A DNA stretch of 64,000 nt. It comes from Lumbricus terrestris (lineage: Eukaryota; Annelida; Clitellata; Crassiclitellata; Lumbricidae). Every line of letters starts with the position of its first letter. The stretch's first letter is position 1. This document shows, piece after piece, positions 62,101 through 64,000 of this stretch. Where the stretch lies: NCBI GenBank assembly GCA_949752735.1, contig OX457038.1, positions 23,682,655 through 23,746,654 on the forward strand. Reading direction: 5' to 3'. The notes under the pieces were generated by a model that was not told the origin of the DNA, ran no database searches, and saw nothing but the letters and a program-made list of their open reading frames with translations. A program made the translations under genes and the position numbers.

Positions 62101-62423
62101 AAACTTTGCTGTGTGCTACGATTGTAATATAACAATTACCCAGGTCCACACCTGATGCAGTTGAAATGATCCAAAGATAACATAACGTCTGATAATGCTC
62201 CAATTAGCTCTTAAACACATTAATCACTTCACTCCTTTATATAAGATGCCACCCCAGCTAGTCTGAAAAATAAGGCATCTATAATTGTTCAGTAAATCTG
62301 CATTACCTCAATCGCTGCATCAATGTCTTCACCATGAATGCCAACAGCCACTCTCATGTACATATGCTGAGGTCTTTCGGCAACCTTTCCATTTATCTTA
62401 AGAAGATATGACCTCTCCAATGT
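16919..62423 (-). CDS. RRM1: Ribonucleoside-diphosphate reductase large subunit, 13 exons, 5' end outside window
   Basis: Class I ribonucleotide reductase alpha subunit, which reduces ribonucleoside diphosphates to deoxy forms in the cytosol as a complex with the small (RRM2) subunit. Exons, 5' to 3': 62423-62307, 59098-59013, 56412-56271, 56038-55955, 45455-45214, 41312-41111, 34995-34846, 31304-31083, 30038-29962, 28955-28820, 24944-24849, 23097-22909, 17101-16919. All introns are GT-AG and phases join cleanly to 1926 nt (641 codons plus TGA). With human numbering (offset 149) I see Cys218, Asp226, Arg256, Gln288, Arg293, Asn427, Cys429, Glu431, Cys444, Tyr737 and Tyr738, then a C-terminal CLMC pair. 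There are no internal indels up to Tyr738 and a net two-residue shortening in the C-terminal tail. The first ~149 residues are missing from the window. Introns range from 232 bp to about 10.5 kb and are full of transposons. No frameshift or stop is seen. Confidence 0.97.
17620..18150. repeat. Two DNA-transposon ends in RRM1 last intron
   Basis: 17623-17965 starts CTAGGGCTGTACCGAACATT and contains inverted ATTCGGCTGAATAGT motifs. It is followed at 17972 by CCGTATTTTTTGGACTATAT and GTCGC, a terminal motif of a widespread DNA transposon. A related end occurs at 22570-22655. Boundaries not fixed. Confidence 0.45.
18445..19925 (+). pseudogene. RTE-like LINE ORF2 fragment, interrupted by hAT-type element
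   Basis: Readable pieces are [36 protein letters not shown], then [20 protein letters not shown] and [19 protein letters not shown]: the C-terminal part of ORF2. The frame breaks at 18700 and again at the 18995-19868 insertion, then resumes at 19877 (ATGGGCAAAGGCGACGCGG). The same family lies near 62742-63230 on the minus strand. Confidence 0.85.
18995..19868. mobile_element. 874-bp non-autonomous hAT-type element inserted in LINE
   Basis: Ends TAGTGTTGTGAGG and, inverted, TAGTGATGTAGC, with duplication GATGGGAT at 18987-18994 and 19869-19876. Repeated TTTCCGGAAA palindromes lie at both ends. The left terminal ~190 bp is present twice in tandem (18995-19190, 19191-19380), including a second TTAGTGCTGTGAGG end. 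The second copy of this family is at 32346-33524. Confidence 0.93.
19975..20707. mobile_element. hAT-type remnant with CGGACC ends, hosting a SINE
   Basis: The right end is GGTCTGCGGACCACCACTTT followed by GAGAACCACTAG, a hAT-like terminus. The left side contains CCACGGACCGGCA and CGCGGACCACTAACC. A tRNA-derived SINE lies inside. The left boundary is uncertain because a truncated copy of the 23205-23542 family abuts at 19926-19975. Confidence 0.55.
20271..20480 (-). repeat. tRNA-derived SINE, full-length
   Basis: Read on the minus strand it starts GGGGCGCGTTTGTGTAGTGG (A-box TGTGTAGTGG) with B-box GGTTCGAATCC about 50 bp on, the two internal RNA polymerase III promoter elements. It ends in GAGCTTGAAGGGGCGCTATA then ACAAGTGC. 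Nearly identical to the copy at 32856-33060. The 3' GGCGCTATA block also ends LINE copies in this window, suggesting those LINEs mobilise it. Confidence 0.85.
20711..21660. other. Intronic, unassigned
   Basis: The 137-codon frame at 20954-21367 has no recognisable domain and lacks neighbours that would support it. I treat it as chance. Confidence 0.45.
21672..22254. mobile_element. Complete PIF/Harbinger-like MITE (GGCCAAAAAAA family)
   Basis: 583 bp with ends GGCCAAAAAAAAATAATG and, inverted, GGCCAAAAAATGTTGTGTTT, flanked by TAA on both sides (21669-21671, 22255-22257). Both ends continue with GTTTCCGGTAAC-like sequence. The internal frame ([20 protein letters not shown]) recurs in sister copies, but only because the DNA is shared; no transposase domain is seen. 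TAA duplication suggests PIF/Harbinger (inference). Confidence 0.8.
22255..22470. mobile_element. Second, partial MITE of the GGCCAAAAAAA family, back to back
   Basis: Begins with the internal ATACGGAAAGCAATGTCACC block and ends GTCGGGTTACCGGAAACAC, then a T-run and GGCCTAA. It contains long T- and A-runs near 22330-22390. It abuts the complete copy directly. Confidence 0.65.
22909..23097 (-). CDS. RRM1: RRM1 exon l ([11 protein letters not shown] motif)
   Basis: 189 nt, 63 codons. It begins [20 protein letters not shown], then [20 protein letters not shown], and ends [10 protein letters not shown]. Acceptor GTGTTGTAG, donor AAAATG|GTGAGC. Where human has YGWKQ this copy has YCWKM, giving an extra cysteine close to the active-site tyrosines. 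A 338-bp hAT-type insertion sits about 110 bp upstream of the acceptor. Confidence 0.96.
23205..23542. mobile_element. 338-bp non-autonomous hAT-type element
   Basis: Ends CAGGGCCGTGTTTAAG and, inverted, CAGGGCCGTGTTTAAC, with target duplication ATATAGAC at 23197-23204 and 23543-23550. The interior has GGTGCAAAG and GGCGCAAAGCACCG. A truncated left piece of the same family is at about 19926-19975. It lies ~110 bp upstream of the RRM1 exon l acceptor. Confidence 0.93.
24145..24345 (+). repeat. LINE/SINE 3' tail
   Basis: Ends CACCTCTGAGCAGATTG and GGCGCTTTATAAATCTGTAG, the tail shape shared by CR1-like copies here. Coding part not readable. Confidence 0.5.
24548..24760 (-). repeat. Minus-strand LINE/SINE 3' end with (ATT)n tail
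   Basis: On the minus strand the sequence runs into GGCGCCATAGAAATTGTCGT and then a short (ATT)n tail, matching the end of the LINE at 57590-58681. Truncated. Confidence 0.5.
24849..24944 (-). CDS. RRM1: RRM1 exon k
   Basis: 96 nt, 32 codons, phase 0 at both ends. It encodes [20 protein letters not shown] and then [12 protein letters not shown]. It was found by family alignment, because it is too short to appear as a long open frame. Acceptor CTGCTTTTAG, donor ATCCAG|GTATTA. Confidence 0.95.
25743..26122 (+). repeat. Interspersed repeat ACTAGCTGGGGTACCC ... TTTATTTATATAGAT
   Basis: Best copy of the family, with start ACTAGCTGGGGTACCCGATG, internal CACCCGTGAAATTTCAGTTT repeats, a (CA)n run and end CAGAATCTTCTCTTTATTTA. 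The 3' end recurs alone at 29119-29150. No inverted ends or coding frame. Confidence 0.7.
26123..27640. other. Intronic, mostly unassigned; one hAT end
   Basis: 26824-26872 ends GCAGGTTGGACAGCACTG, the complement of a hAT-type CAGTGCTGTCCAACC terminus; the partner was not found. Nothing else recognised. Confidence 0.4.
27658..27711. repeat. Perfect 24-bp stem, 6-nt loop hairpin
   Basis: The arms 27658-27681 and 27688-27711 are exact complements (core CGATCATGTGACTGTTGCTA), separated by TGGACC. Located in the intron between RRM1 exons j and k. Confidence 0.9.
28525..28712 (+). repeat. LINE/SINE tail preceded by (GT)n
   Basis: (GT)n at about 28529-28549, then a tail CTTGAAGAGGCGCTATATAA ending in AATGAATTAATAAT. 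The upstream coding part is not recognisable. Confidence 0.5.
28820..28955 (-). CDS. RRM1: RRM1 exon j (MPTASTAQI motif)
   Basis: 136 nt: one base completing Arg, then 45 codons. It encodes [20 protein letters not shown] and then [19 protein letters not shown]. The PMPTAST segment binds substrate phosphate in class I enzymes. Acceptor TATTATATAG, donor TATCAG|GTATGG. Confidence 0.97.
29119..29150 (+). repeat. 3' end of the ACTAGCTGGGG family
   Basis: CAGACAGACAGAATCTTCTC followed by TTTATTTATATA matches the 3' end of the copy at 25743-26122. Confidence 0.6.
29962..30038 (-). CDS. RRM1: RRM1 exon i
   Basis: 77 nt: 25 codons plus two bases of a split arginine. It encodes [17 protein letters not shown] and ends LREDIK. 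Too short to stand out as an open frame, it was found by alignment to the family between exons h and j. Acceptor TTATGTAG, donor AAGAG|GTTATT, a weaker donor than the others. Confidence 0.93.
30205..31060 (-). pseudogene. CR1/L2-like LINE C-terminal fragment next to exon h donor
   Basis: On the minus strand: [26 protein letters not shown], then [37 protein letters not shown] and [16 protein letters not shown]. This order is typical of the region after the RT domain. Frames shift and stop codons occur. It ends with a GGCGC-type 3' block near 30205-30280. It begins about 20 bp inside the intron after exon h. Confidence 0.85.
31083..31304 (-). CDS. RRM1: RRM1 exon h ([12 protein letters not shown] motif)
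   Basis: 222 nt, 74 codons. It begins [20 protein letters not shown], continues through [16 protein letters not shown] and ends [12 protein letters not shown]. These are signature strings of the family. The donor is read as GGT|GTAAGT, which keeps phase 0 and matches the start of the next exon. A minus-strand LINE fragment begins about 20 bp past this donor. Confidence 0.97.
32856..33060 (-). repeat. tRNA-derived SINE, innermost level of nest
   Basis: On the minus strand it starts GGGGCGCGGTGGTGTAGTGG (A-box), B-box GGTTCGAATCC, then ends GGGGCGCTATAACAAGTGCA. It lies inside the (TATG)n microsatellite. Nearly identical to 20271-20480, so recent. Confidence 0.88.
33065..33190. repeat. (CATA)n / (TATG)n microsatellite
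   Basis: About 120 bp of ACAT/CATA units with small interruptions, continuing the TATG units left of the SINE (32815-32855). The microsatellite explains the apparent Tyr/Ile/His-rich frames here. Confidence 0.9.
34034..34200. mobile_element. Right end of a GGCCAAAAAAA-family MITE
   Basis: TCTTAGGTACAGACAGTCTG, TATACTTGCTTAAAACAGG and GAGCTCTGTTACCGGAAACAC match the 21672-22254 family. The terminal T-run is damaged. Confidence 0.65.
34415..34803 (+). pseudogene. CR1/L2-like LINE 3' end with (GAAT)n tail
   Basis: Open frame 34463-34801 reads [19 protein letters not shown], then [20 protein letters not shown] and [13 protein letters not shown]. The [13 protein letters not shown] string is typical of the extreme C-terminus of CR1-like ORF2. 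It ends GGAGGCGCTATACAAATGTC, then GAATGAATGAATAA. Severely 5'-truncated. Confidence 0.85.
34846..34995 (-). CDS. RRM1: RRM1 exon g (Cys444)
   Basis: 150 nt, 50 codons, phase 0 at both ends. It begins [15 protein letters not shown], and its Cys is the second redox cysteine (human 444). It ends [15 protein letters not shown]. Acceptor TTTACTTTAG, donor CAAGAG|GTAACC. It lies 43 bp downstream (in genomic coordinates) of a plus-strand LINE fragment that ends at 34803. Confidence 0.96.
34860..35640. other. Exon g plus unassigned intron sequence
   Basis: Left of exon g the intron to 36000 has no recognised gene. At 35580-35655 the string TTAACCCTTAAACGACC (minus strand) resembles a piggyBac-type TTAA-flanked end, with no partner found. 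Confidence 0.35.
36040..36715 (-). pseudogene. Rearranged CR1/Jockey-like RT fragments
   Basis: 36328-36059 encodes [21 protein letters not shown] text and then [20 protein letters not shown]. 36715-36490 encodes [19 protein letters not shown] and YAVDVQTF (catalytic YADD changed to YAVD). In an intact RT the first block comes before the second; on this strand the order is reversed. A 34-bp tandem duplication (CAGTCCTTACAGAGCCTTGG) lies at 36054-36112. Confidence 0.7.
37282..37424. mobile_element. MITE, second copy of the 7953-8098 family
   Basis: Ends CAGGGTGAGAATTGCCGG and CCACAATTCTCACACTG. Matches the 146-bp copy throughout, in inverted direction. Flanking 8-mers no longer match. Confidence 0.8.
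38815..39005 (-). repeat. Two LINE/SINE 3' tail fragments
   Basis: 38815-38890 and 38915-39005 each contain the inverse of the GGCGCTATATAAAT tail, with ACTCAGAGGGGCTCTCGACT and ACTCAGAAGCGCTCCCGACT. No coding part. Confidence 0.6.
39087..39401. mobile_element. 315-bp element with 9-bp duplication and CCCTAA-rich interior
   Basis: Left end GGTTTGGGTCCACTATTCCG, then two more GGTCCACTATTCCGA copies. The right end is the inverse (three TCGGAATAGTGGACC-type copies) closing GGGCCGTTACC. Flanked by AACGGTGAC at 39078-39086 and 39402-39410. The ~200-bp interior is degenerate CTAACCCTAACC. A 9-bp duplication points to MULE- or Merlin-like mobilisation (inference). Confidence 0.92.
40432..40650 (+). 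pseudogene. LINE ORF2 C-terminal fragment
   Basis: Pieces [20 protein letters not shown] and a run of Arg/Trp codons resemble the end of RTE-like ORF2 (LTxxGHVxR motif). Short and frameshifted. Confidence 0.5.
41111..41312 (-). CDS. RRM1: RRM1 exon f (radical Cys429 exon)
   Basis: 202 nt: one base completing a glutamate, then 67 codons. It contains [20 protein letters not shown] and then [11 protein letters not shown], with the substrate-site triad Asn427, Cys429 (thiyl radical) and Glu431. Acceptor TACTGATAG, donor GGAGAG|GTAAAC. A residue in the variable stretch after EY differs from human, as expected for that surface region. Confidence 0.97.
41376..41582 (-). mobile_element. Single unit of the foldback family
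   Basis: One ~205-bp unit (AATCGTCAAAAAACAGTGGG, CACTAAAAGTGATATAACTT, AATATGAATTGTCTTTAAGC) ending GGCCCAGCCTG next to TA. Half-element of the 86-863 family, 3' end only. Confidence 0.8.
41640..42405 (-). pseudogene. Jockey/CR1-like LINE C-terminal fragment
   Basis: Frame 42305-41904 reads [20 protein letters not shown], then [20 protein letters not shown] and [16 protein letters not shown]. It continues with a frameshift near 41950 to [20 protein letters not shown] and ends about 41774. PAWWGFA is characteristic of this LINE group. 5'-truncated. Confidence 0.85.
42640..43215 (-). pseudogene. CR1/L2-like LINE 3' end
   Basis: From 43210 leftwards: [39 protein letters not shown] and YMDNVLHWLPLRQRIEYR-like text, then [13 protein letters not shown]. 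It ends in the inverted GGCGCTATATAAATGCATAT tail with (GAAT). Frameshifts present. Confidence 0.85.
43480..43690. repeat. Possible piggyBac-like end (TTAA-flanked)
   Basis: The right side, read inverted, is TTAACCCTCGGGCTGCCAGG. The left partner is not clear, though GGGGTGGTATCCACCCCCCT near 43493 may be part of it. Tentative. Confidence 0.3.
43691..43862 (+). repeat. tRNA-derived SINE, 5'-truncated
   Basis: Starts at the B-box (GGTTCGAGGTTCAAATCC), then the body shared with 20271-20480, ending CTTGAAGAGGCGCTATAGAA and a (TAAA)n tail. The A-box is missing, as expected for a 5'-truncated retroposed copy. Confidence 0.8.
44798..45032 (+). repeat. tRNA-derived SINE, second family, (ATT)n tail
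   Basis: A-box TAGAGTAATGGTTAACACG at about 44807 and B-box GTTCGAGCCCC at 44852, followed by a ~140-bp body and GGCGCTCAATTAAAGAAAAG with (ATT)n. The head resembles a tRNA; the body differs from the other SINE family. Confidence 0.8.
45214..45455 (-). CDS. RRM1: RRM1 exon e (barrel core, EPWH motif)
   Basis: 242 nt: 80 codons plus two bases of a split glutamate. It opens [20 protein letters not shown], supplying Arg293 of loop 2, and runs through [26 protein letters not shown] and MCPHECPGL to EEFERLYE. This is one of the most conserved parts of the family. Acceptor TTTTTTAACAG, donor GAAGA|GTAAGA. Confidence 0.97.
46205..46490. repeat. Head-to-head SINE pieces
   Basis: 46207-46330 is a tRNA-like head on the plus strand (A-box TGGCCGATTGGTTAGAGCGG, weak B-box GGTTGGATCC). 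46364-46490 is a minus-strand body of the 20271-20480 family (CTTCAAGCTACCAGAGGCAC, GCCGAAGCACCCGAGCAATT). The junction is near 46335. Confidence 0.7.
46626..47426. mobile_element. 801-bp GGGCCCCCAGAAATT-family element, uninterrupted
   Basis: Ends GGGCCCCCAGAAATTTGC and its inverse, with TA at 46624-46625 and 47427-47428. Gives the empty-site reference for 32068-34033. No transposase frame; superfamily uncertain. Confidence 0.88.
47581..48564 (-). pseudogene. Tc1/mariner-type transposon with truncated transposase
   Basis: Ends GGGTGTCCAATAAGTTCGTG on both sides, TA at 47579-47580 and 48565-48566. On the minus strand the transposase C-terminal half is readable: [19 protein letters not shown], then (after a frameshift) [20 protein letters not shown] and [19 protein letters not shown], ending GNTIAY and a stop near 47672. 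The second catalytic Asp and the Glu are separated by 35 residues, against 34 in most Tc1-like enzymes. The N-terminal DNA-binding domain is absent: about 250 bp before 48300 do not encode it. Non-functional copy. Confidence 0.9.
48650..50430. repeat. Tandemly duplicated sequence upstream of the pogo-type transposase
   Basis: Two duplications follow one another. First, about 48970-49245 and 49255-49445 share CTTCGTC.ACG.CGAACATT, CATGGTAGGAATACCAAT, GGGTCGCTTACCTAA and AAACGCATGCCA. Second, about 49683-49985 and 49988-50290 share CGTAGAACGATTTTGAAGAA and GGCTTGGAGATAGACAG. A GGGTCGCTTACC/GGTAGCGACCC hairpin is at 49101-49127. These could be the 5' end of the transposon. Confidence 0.6.
50477..51780 (+). 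pseudogene. pogo/Tigger-type DDE transposase, broken
   Basis: Starts [20 protein letters not shown], a helix-turn-helix DNA-binding start; the TATA-like CCTATATAAGCG is 47 bp upstream. Then [20 protein letters not shown] (second HTH), NMDEVPMTF (first catalytic Asp), [12 protein letters not shown] (second Asp) and, after a frameshift, [14 protein letters not shown] (third Asp), so the DDD triad is present. The C-terminus is acidic ([14 protein letters not shown]). Breaks: a frameshift near 50600, TGA at 50878-50880, a frameshift near 51165, and others between 51310 and 51450. A typical ~450-residue length is recovered across the frames, so decay is fairly recent. Confidence 0.9.
51848..52215 (+). 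repeat. ~150-bp minisatellite after the pogo-type gene
   Basis: About 2.4 units, with (A/G)CGCTA.ATAAATT at 51858, 52006 and 52158. Shared blocks CTAGTCACAACTTAAC and GAAAATGTACG.ACGAT. It ends at 52215. Possibly the 3' untranslated part of the same transposon. Confidence 0.85.
52443..53428. mobile_element. 986-bp hAT element with transposase remnant
   Basis: Ends CAGAGGTCTCAAACACGTGG and, inverted, CAGTGGTCTCAAGCTCAAGT, flanked by TCATAAAC and ACATAAAC (7 of 8 bases match). The frame 52652-52846 ([18 protein letters not shown], then PKIEYLCNN) resembles the C-terminal part of a Charlie-like hAT transposase, shortened and with key motifs missing. Non-autonomous. Confidence 0.85.
53733..54905 (-). 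pseudogene. CR1/Jockey-like LINE ORF2 fragment
   Basis: 54858-54313 encodes [40 protein letters not shown] and [11 protein letters not shown] with the catalytic YADD intact. After two frameshifts, 54341-53970 gives [20 protein letters not shown] and [20 protein letters not shown], then LSDLCHSLS. It ends in the inverted GGCGCTATATAAGTTTTTGG tail at about 53735-53760. 5'-truncated. Confidence 0.88.
54916..55490. mobile_element. GGCCAAAAAAA-family MITE, nearly complete
   Basis: Left end GCCAAAAAATAATGTTGTGT then TTCGGTAACCCAACCGACC; right end GTTACCGGAAACACAACATT, a T-run and GCCTTAA. Middle block CTAAGCCAGGTGACCATCGT matches 38310. Inserted next to the LINE at 53733-54905. Confidence 0.75.
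55955..56038 (-). CDS. RRM1: RRM1 exon d (first half of allosteric loop 2)
   Basis: 84 nt, 28 codons. It encodes [17 protein letters not shown], then [10 protein letters not shown]. Gln288 of loop 2, which relays the identity of the bound effector to the catalytic site, is present. Only a 232-bp intron separates it from exon c. Its donor (AAG|GTAACT) opens the longest intron of the gene, so loop 2 is cut between residues equivalent to Lys292 and Arg293. Confidence 0.95.
56271..56412 (-). CDS. RRM1: RRM1 exon c (Cys218 and specificity site)
   Basis: 142 nt, opening with one base of the split serine and then [18 protein letters not shown]. The leading Cys is equivalent to human Cys218, one of the redox pair that reduces substrate. 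Asp226 and Arg256 of the dNTP specificity site are present (MIDDS and CIRASGS). Acceptor ATTGTAG, donor TCTGGG|GTAAG. Phase 0 at its 3' end. Confidence 0.96.
57193..57252 (+). repeat. 27-bp tandem duplication
   Basis: AAGTCCAAAACATTATCTTT and GGACTTT occur twice back to back (57199-57225, 57226-57252). It lies just before a LINE fragment. Confidence 0.85.
57253..57560 (+). pseudogene. CR1-like LINE 3' end
   Basis: [16 protein letters not shown], after which a stop precedes [19 protein letters not shown] text. Resembles the LPVKIRxxSS end of ORF2. Highly decayed. Confidence 0.5.
57590..58681 (+). pseudogene. GC-rich CR1/Jockey-like LINE, one nonsense mutation
   Basis: Starts within the [22 protein letters not shown], then [13 protein letters not shown] with intact YADD, then [18 protein letters not shown] and [15 protein letters not shown]. 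The frame from 57593 runs to 58612 with one TGA at 58142-58144 (TGC of the QVDYCNSLLAG motif changed), then [20 protein letters not shown] and [18 protein letters not shown]. 3' UTR ends GGCGCCATATAAATTGTC with (ATT)n at 58662-58681. It is much more GC-rich than its surroundings and otherwise intact, so it looks recent. Confidence 0.92.
59013..59098 (-). CDS. RRM1: RRM1 exon b (residues ~189-216)
   Basis: 86 nt: 28 codons plus the first two bases of a split serine codon. It encodes [19 protein letters not shown] and continues through the RPQLS segment of the active-site barrel. Acceptor TTTGGTAG, donor TCCAG|GTTTG. The split Ser217 codon (AG+C) is completed by the next exon, immediately before redox Cys218. 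Confidence 0.95.
59400..59870. other. Intronic, unassigned
   Basis: No gene, terminal repeat or tandem structure recognised. Confidence 0.4.
59872..59920. mobile_element. Left end of a GGCCAAAAAAA-family MITE
   Basis: CCAAAAAAATAATGTTGTGT then TTACGGTAACCCGACCGACC; the rest is missing. Confidence 0.6.
60010..61061. mobile_element. Foldback family, second large copy
   Basis: Two forward units (60010-60120 partial, 60121-60320) and two inverted units (60650-60860, 60860-61061), separated by a ~330-bp spacer unlike the rest. The right end GGCCCACCCTG abuts TA; the left end is truncated. Units match 86-863 (CACTTTTAGTGAGGC, TTTGACGATTCAAAAACG). Confidence 0.8.
61064..62306. other. Intronic, unassigned
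   Basis: AT-rich. It includes ATTTCTCGACTTATAGTCGA near 61790, which resembles the GGACTATAAGTCGC-type transposon end seen at 17972. Otherwise nothing recognised. Confidence 0.4.
62307..62423 (-). CDS. RRM1: RRM1 exon a (human residues ~150-188)
   Basis: 117 nt, 39 codons, phase 0 at both ends. It begins TLERSYLLK and ends DIDAAIE. It encodes the N-terminal helical part leading into the catalytic barrel, including the KVAERPQHM stretch. The acceptor is TTAAACAG and the donor GAG|GTAATG. No upstream exon could be found between 62424 and 64000, so the remaining 5' exons are beyond the window edge. Confidence 0.95.
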
Positions 62424-62741
62424 CTGTTTAATAACAAGAGCACATGCTATTCATAAGAATCGTAACCATTATGAAAAACTTCAAAAGACAGGCTCAAAGT
62501 TACATTTGACAGTGAATCTCATTCAAAACCGTTTGCTATTATATGAAACAGTCCTACCAGTTGCGTCCTGATGAATTTAGCACTTTGACTGAAGGTCCAA
62601 TTTTTCACCAAGCATGGCTGATAGAGGCCAAGAAGCAAATGCATGTACCGTATTTTCATGAATACAACGGGTTATACAAAGTTTTACAAACCACGCACCT
62701 GCCCACATGGTATACTTGTGAGCGTGCTATACAGGCTCGTC

Positions 62742-63230
62742 ATTTCAAATACCCTCAATCATCTTTTTTGTGTCTCTCAGCGTCCATGTCTCTGAGTACG
62801 CTCAGCACCAACGACTCATATGTTCGCACCTTGGTGGTCCTGCTGATTTCCTTTGATCTCCGGATCTTATGCAATCTCTGTAATATTCCTCTAGCAAGCC
62901 CGATTCTTCTTTCAACGCCTTCAAACAAACGAAACTCTCCTTTTGCTCCAGTGTCTGTCCATCCACATTCAGCCCAATCTGTGTCTCACACATTGATGCA
63001 CATCCTAATTTTTTGCTTAGCTGAAATACTCTCGTTAGCGATTCCTGCAGTCCCTCCTCCTTCTCCCCCCCCCCAGTAGTGCAATGTCGTCTGCAAATCT
63101 CAGGTCTCTAATCAGCTCTCCTCCTATCACCACTCCCTTCTCAGTCCCCTCCAGAGCTATGGCCATTATCAGTTCCAGGAAGATGTTAAACAACAGTGGT
63201 GACAGTACACATCCCCGAGTCATTCCACGT
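62742..63230 (-). pseudogene. RTE-like LINE ORF2 fragment
   Basis: 63223-63035 reads TRGCVLSPLLFNIFLEL, then GGELIRDLRFADDIALLGGG with catalytic FADD intact. A frameshift in the C-run at 63061-63076 follows, then MCETQIGLNVDGQTLEQKES and RSGDQRKSAGPPRCEHMSRW. The latter matches the LINE at 18445. Just outside RRM1 exon a, in its upstream intron. Confidence 0.88.
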
Positions 63231-63472
63231 CAAAACAACCAAAATTCGGAAACATCCCCCCACCACACCATCTCAGAATTTGATGATATTTGGTCAGTTT
63301 GTAAACCAACATATCTTAGGAAGCTATGCAAAATATTAGCTCAAAATGTTGCATGGTCTTCTAGATATGACCATTATTATAGTGGGGGGGGTAGCGACAG
63401 CTCGTGAACGACTTAATTCTGAGGTGTTTTTGATCGCTAATAACTAAGGAAGTATGCTAGATACTTCTATAA

Positions 63473-63570
63473 AATTCTCACAACATATTAGTAGTCTTGA
63501 TCACTGTAAAATTTTACAGTTCAAACTGTAAAATTTTACAGTGGTCAAGACTACTAATGTTGTGAGAATT
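63473..63570. repeat. Long near-perfect palindrome
   Basis: Arms of about 48 bp (AATTCTCACAACAT..TAGTAG, then CACTGTAAAATTTTACAGT) with a 2-nt loop at 63522-63523. Each arm contains ACTGTAAAATTTTACAGT, itself a palindrome. One substitution and one 2-nt indel between arms. Confidence 0.95.
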
Positions 63571-63789
63571 ACTCGTGAGCCCAGCTCAGCCTGAAAATGG
63601 CATTTTGTTTATTCCGACAGTATGAAACTTGATATTTGAACAACCACTACTTCGTTGGTATTAAATATAAAGTCCCAGAACTTTTTGGGTTTGTAATGGG
63701 CCTTGTCATGAATGATCTGGCAAATTCTGAGGTATTTTAAATGCTAACTTGATGCGTAAGGACATCTTGAAAACTGCACCAAATGAAAA

Positions 63790-64000
63790 GTAGGTCATCC
63801 AACCTGTGGCCCGCGGGCTGTATGCGGCTCGCAGAGTGATTTTAAGTGGCCCGCCTAAGCTAGTGACATATTTGCCAAAACGTTTATGAACATGAAAAAA
63901 ATCACAGACGAAGGCCTACTTGCACAGCCAATTAGTTCATAACTTAGCTTGTTATTTGACAATGTAAGCGCAAAATTCAGTTTCCACGACGCATTACAAT
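63790..64000. mobile_element. hAT-type left end, continues past window
   Basis: GGTCATCCAACCTGTGGCCC then GCGGGCTGTATGCGGCTCGC is a hAT-type terminus of the GGCCCGCGGGC style. The element runs off the right edge. Confidence 0.55.

Noticed and set aside
62543..63079. 178-codon plus-strand frame
   Set aside because: Mostly antisense to the RTE-like LINE at 62742-63230; the rest is intron.
62424..64000. Upstream RRM1 exons
   Set aside because: I looked for the preceding family segments on the minus strand and found only LINE, palindrome and hAT sequence.

Overview
The window looks like a chromosome segment from an animal, most likely a marine invertebrate. It is AT-rich and packed with transposable elements. 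The sequence does not allow a closer placement.

One host gene can be read. It is the large (alpha) subunit of ribonucleotide reductase (RRM1), on the minus strand. Thirteen coding exons lie between 62423 and 16919, all with GT-AG introns. They join into 641 codons plus a stop, matching human RRM1 from about residue 150 to the C-terminus. The first ~149 residues, the start codon and the promoter must lie to the right of the window. Every catalytic, allosteric and C-terminal redox cysteine position I could check is conserved, so the gene looks functional. Coding exons fill only about 1.9 kb of the 45.5 kb span; much of the rest is intron filled with mobile elements.

Layout: 1-16.2 kb is downstream of RRM1 and is mostly repeats: a palindromic four-unit foldback element, a dead non-LTR retrotransposon, several foldback elements built on a ~30-bp repeat with telomere-like CCCTAA stretches, a ~167-bp satellite, and hAT-type elements. 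16.2-62.4 kb is RRM1 with its introns. The introns hold CR1/L2/Jockey-like and RTE-like LINE fragments, tRNA-derived SINEs, many non-autonomous hAT-type elements with 8-bp target duplications, a PIF/Harbinger-like MITE family, a Tc1/mariner-type copy, and a broken pogo/Tigger-type transposase. 62.4-64 kb holds another LINE fragment, a long palindrome and a hAT end.

The most distinctive content is nesting. At 32.1-34.0 kb and at 36.9-40.4 kb there are insertions inside insertions, up to four levels deep. Most steps are fixed by exact target-site duplications, so the order of events can be read directly. I found no CRISPR array, no operon and no bacterial-type system, which fits a eukaryotic intron and intergenic landscape.
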